Below, piece after piece: positions 61,427 through 64,000 of a DNA stretch of 64,000 nt (position 1 is the stretch's first letter; each line of letters starts with the position of its first letter). The notes under the pieces are model-generated. The model saw nothing but the letters and a program-made list of their open reading frames with translations, ran no database searches and had not been told where the DNA came from. Made by a program: the position numbers and the translations under genes. The stretch covers positions 11,151 through 75,150 of the forward strand of contig JAVBNT010000021.1 in NCBI GenBank assembly GCA_031551355.1. The letters run 5' to 3'. This DNA is from JAVBNT01 sp031551355. GTDB taxonomy: Bacteria > Vulcanimicrobiota > CADAWZ01.

Positions 61427-62485
61427 TTACGGAACCAGCACGGAACCAAGAAAATAGACTGTTCCGTCCTTATGCATTACGGCAAACAAAAACGGACGGT
61501 CAGCGTTAAATACTTTTTCGGAAGCGCCAAACATTCCCCGCGACATCACAACCGCTGTTGCCGCGGAAGCCTCGGTTCCCTTTTCAGCTACTTCTACAAG
61601 ACACTTCTGTTTTACCAGACTCACAAAAAGAGGACCGTCGGCAATACCGGAAAAATCGGCGGCGGCAGGGTTAAAAGCGGCGGAAACGCCTGATTTCTGC
61701 AGAGATTCATTAAGCCGGGATTCGCCAAACACTTTAAATACAGGCAATGAAACTTTCACTTTCTGAAAAGAAAGGCTTGAAACAATGTCGTTAAAAAGAG
61801 ATGCACTCATTTTTGCTACAAGCTCAGGCAGAGTATAATCCATGGAAGGCAATAAAATCAGCATTGAAAGCCCATCATCAGCATAAGGCAGCGAAAGTGC
61901 GGAGAAATATTCATTCTCCATAAACGCCAGACGCTCTTGCTGATGCATCATATTAACCTTCAGAGTCCGGCCAAAAGATACGAAATCTTCCTCCGAGGTC
62001 TTTGCTTCGTCGAAACTCTTCCGCCAGTCCGCGCGGAAATAAAGGGCGTTGGCAATGATCATCTCGCATGCAGGCAGAGAATCGTCAAAAAGTGCGGAAA
62101 TTTTTCCGGCGGTTTTATCCGACACCCAGGTATTTATGGCATCAATATTAATCGGCGTATAAACATCGGTAAGAAAACTTTTCTTACATAATTCAAGAAA
62201 CTGCTCTTTGGGTGAAAAACTCCGCGAAAGCCACAGCGAATTTGCCGGCAATATTTCTGCATTCTCAAAGGAATCAAAGGAAAACAACGACTCATAAGCG
62301 GAAAGGATATCACTCTGCTGAAAGCCGTCAAATCCGAGAAAATGCTCAAGTTCGCTGCGCGTAGTTCCGGTACTGCCCATAAACGCAGGGCCCAGTGAGG
62401 CGTAAAGGCTGAAAGGGGAAATTGCCGTATTTTCACGGTCGTTAAAAACGTTTCTATAAAGGTTTATTATGGATTCTAATTTCAT
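61427..62485 (-). CDS. Serpin (serine/cysteine protease inhibitor)
   Basis: A 352-residue serpin without a signal peptide, so probably cytoplasmic. It has the serpin core phrases NTAISPFSLYASLG (about 19-32) and NALYFRADWRKSF, and a reactive centre with the hinge VEVAEKGTEASAATAVV (about 293-309), followed by MSRGMFGA. The small residues at P15-P8 match inhibitory serpins. P1 is near Arg or Gly (Ser-Arg-Gly-Met), so trypsin-like targets are possible. The C-terminal FNADRPFLFAV and YFLGSVLVP are also family features. There is no ribosome binding site before ATG 62485; a short leader with TAAAAT just upstream may mean leaderless translation. Confidence 0.93.
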   Translation of the reverse strand: MKLESIINLYRNVFNDRENTAISPFSLYASLGPAFMGSTGTTRSELEHFLGFDGFQQSDILSAYESLFSFDSFENAEILPANSLWLSRSFSPKEQFLELCKKSFLTDVYTPINIDAINTWVSDKTAGKISALFDDSLPACEMIIANALYFRADWRKSFDEAKTSEEDFVSFGRTLKVNMMHQQERLAFMENEYFSALSLPYADDGLSMLILLPSMDYTLPELVAKMSASLFNDIVSSLSFQKVKVSLPVFKVFGESRLNESLQKSGVSAAFNPAAADFSGIADGPLFVSLVKQKCLVEVAEKGTEASAATAVVMSRGMFGASEKVFNADRPFLFAVMHKDGTVYFLGSVLVP

Positions 62486-62670
62486 AGTCTAATTATTTTA
62501 ACTATTTTTACAAAAGAAACCTTCTTTAGAATAAAGAATTAATAAAAAATAACGAACACCAAAAAGCAGGCAGGATTCACGCATGAGAAAAATTTTCTAC
62601 AAAATTGCATGATAATTTGAATAAATATGGAATATGTTACACAACAAAAATAAGAGGTGTGACATATAAA

Positions 62671-63789
62671 ATGGATTCGTTATTTGAAATGCTCAAAGCA
62701 ATAGAAGATCCCCGTCAGGACTACAAAATAAGACATAAATTGTTGGATATAATTGTGATAGTTGTATTTGCCAAACTGGCCAATGCCGATTCCTGGGAGG
62801 ATATTGCTTTATTTGCGCGGCACCATGAAAATTTTTTGAGAGAGTATATTGAGCTGCCGAATGGTATACCTTCGCATGATACGATTCAACGGGTGTTTTC
62901 AATAATAAATCCCGATGTTTTCCAATATTTTATCTCCGAATGGAATCGCATCTTAGAGGCAGGGGAACAAGAAAAACTTAAAAAAATTCTGAATATAGAC
63001 GGAAAAACAATCTGCGGCAACGGCAACAAAAATCAAAAACCGCTACATGTCGTCTCTGTCTGGTCCAAAGACAGAGGTATATGTCTGGGTCAACGTGCCG
63101 TAGCAGTCAAAGAAAATGAAATAATTGCCATCCCTGATTTACTTGACAGAATTAATATAAAAAACCAGATAATCACGATAGACGCAATGGGAACACAAGT
63201 TAAAATCGCCGAAAAAATAGTATCTAAAAAGGCTGATTATGTATTGGCTCTTAAGTCCAATCAGGCTAATTTCCATAATGACGTAATAGACTATTTTGAC
63301 GGTGATTACAAGAAAAATAATAAGAACGAGCCTAGATGTTATCTTAGAACTGTGGAAAAGGCTCACGGGAAAATAGAGATAAGAGAATATTATCAAACGG
63401 ATGATATTGATTGGTTTTTCGATAAAAAAAGATGGGTTGGCCTAAAAAGTATCGGTATGGTGGAAAAAACGATAAAAGACGGTGATAAGATTAGTGTCGA
63501 CAGGCGTTATTATATAAGCAGCCTCCCTGTGGATATCAGTCTTTTTTCTACTGCAATAAGAGAGCACTGGTCTATCGAAAGCATGCATTGGCATTTGGAT
63601 GTAACATTTCGTGAAGACCATTCAAGAACTCTTGATAAAACCGCTGCATTAAATACTAATATCATCAATAAACTGTGTTTAAGCGCCTTAAAACTATTTG
63701 AAACGGAGCAGAAGCACTCTTTGAAAAGAAAGAGATATATGGTTAGTTTGGATGTCCTTGAATATCTGCCGAGGATATTAGGTATTTAG
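62671..63789 (+). CDS. ISAs1-family transposase
   Basis: A 372-residue DDE transposase. The N-terminal DDE-associated domain starts MDSLFEMLKAIEDPRQDYKI, typical of ISAs1. Catalytic Asp is in LNIDGKTICGNGNKN (about 110), the second in IITIDAMGTQVKIAEKIV (about 170), and the Glu follows in REHWSIESMHWHLDVTF, then EDHSRTLDKTA (about 300-325). The gene looks intact. ATG 62671 is chosen with AGAGGTG upstream; the longest frame starts 66 bases earlier. I could not find clear terminal inverted repeats, so the borders of the element are open. Confidence 0.9.
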   Translation: MDSLFEMLKAIEDPRQDYKIRHKLLDIIVIVVFAKLANADSWEDIALFARHHENFLREYIELPNGIPSHDTIQRVFSIINPDVFQYFISEWNRILEAGEQEKLKKILNIDGKTICGNGNKNQKPLHVVSVWSKDRGICLGQRAVAVKENEIIAIPDLLDRINIKNQIITIDAMGTQVKIAEKIVSKKADYVLALKSNQANFHNDVIDYFDGDYKKNNKNEPRCYLRTVEKAHGKIEIREYYQTDDIDWFFDKKRWVGLKSIGMVEKTIKDGDKISVDRRYYISSLPVDISLFSTAIREHWSIESMHWHLDVTFREDHSRTLDKTAALNTNIINKLCLSALKLFETEQKHSLKRKRYMVSLDVLEYLPRILGI

Positions 63790-64000
63790 ATTTGATATTT
63801 CCAATCTGACAAGTTGCTTTTGTTTGTTTGATTTTTTGCCTATCGCGTGAGGAATCGGACCCCTTAAGGAAGCAAATTCTGATCTGATTCCATCAAAACG
63901 CATGTCCAGACTGCGCAAAAACACAGTCAACATAAATGGCAATATCGACAAAATGTTTAAAAAAGAGTGTGAATGAGTACATTATGTCTCAAAAAAATAA
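63790..64000. other. 3' end of window, no gene seen
   Basis: 211 bases after the transposase hold no supported gene. The right end of the IS should lie here. An open frame from ATG 63984 runs into the window edge but is too short to judge. Confidence 0.4.

Noticed and set aside
1..64000. Search for tRNA or rRNA genes
   Set aside because: No convincing cloverleaf or rRNA segment was seen by eye; a covariance scan could still find one.

Overview
The window reads as a chromosomal segment of an anaerobic, diderm (Gram-negative type) bacterium of moderate, AT-leaning composition. The diderm envelope is implied by a type II secretion secretin with its inner-membrane partners and by several lipoprotein signal peptides. 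Anaerobic, hydrogen-linked energy metabolism is implied by a complete six-gene Ech-type [NiFe] hydrogenase, an iron-sulfur flavoprotein, a desulforedoxin-like Cys-rich protein, molybdenum cofactor genes and SelB. I cannot name the phylum from sequence alone. The many proteins without an obvious family suggest a poorly sampled lineage.

Layout. 1-488 is the 3' end of a GyrA/ParC-type gene. 660-3474 holds an AspT/YidE-type transporter and a secreted TPR protein. 3581-11683 is a type II secretion operon (two pseudopilins, GspK, L, M, N, D, E) in which C, F and G are not found. A pirin gene follows, then a gene-free, repeat-rich stretch (12694-13640). 13641-18223 (minus strand) is a two-gene signalling operon: an HD-GYP response regulator, then a large hybrid histidine kinase with several PAS domains. 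18538-26715 (minus strand) is the most unusual region. It has a 1468-residue protein built from about 29 copies of a 34-residue repeat, a long MerR-like protein, two small helical proteins, and a protein with a duplicated EF-hand-like module. The outer two genes share a conserved upstream element. 26908-34997 (plus strand) has three paralogues of an unrecognised family, interspersed with a flavoprotein, a formylglycine-generating-enzyme-like lipoprotein (minus strand) and a beta-propeller lipoprotein. 35010-37626 has a Tim44-like membrane protein and CorA.

37719-43050 (minus strand) is echABCDEF in canonical order, with translationally coupled genes and intact NiFe ligands. 43229-45043 pairs a UDP-sugar pyrophosphorylase with a MOSC protein. 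45149-49506 has a second beta-propeller lipoprotein, a repeat island, and moaC/moaA. 49602-54215 has two caspase-like lipoproteins flanking a small lipoprotein, with weak or unusual start codons. 54258-58038 has selB, a small Gly-periodic protein, a second repeat island and a triplicated Cys-rich protein. 58135-62485 has mnmG, a POT-family transporter and a serpin. The window closes with an ISAs1-family transposase.

How the genes work together. The T2SS would export folded proteins across the outer membrane. Ech couples ferredoxin and H2 turnover to ion transport. MoaA, MoaC and the MOSC protein point to a molybdoenzyme elsewhere, and SelB to selenoproteins elsewhere. The lipoprotein caspases, propellers and FGE-like protein form an accessory surface set scattered among housekeeping genes. 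Starts were moved from the longest reading frame wherever a ribosome binding site, signal peptide or overlap favoured another codon. All family calls come from reading motifs by eye, with no database search.
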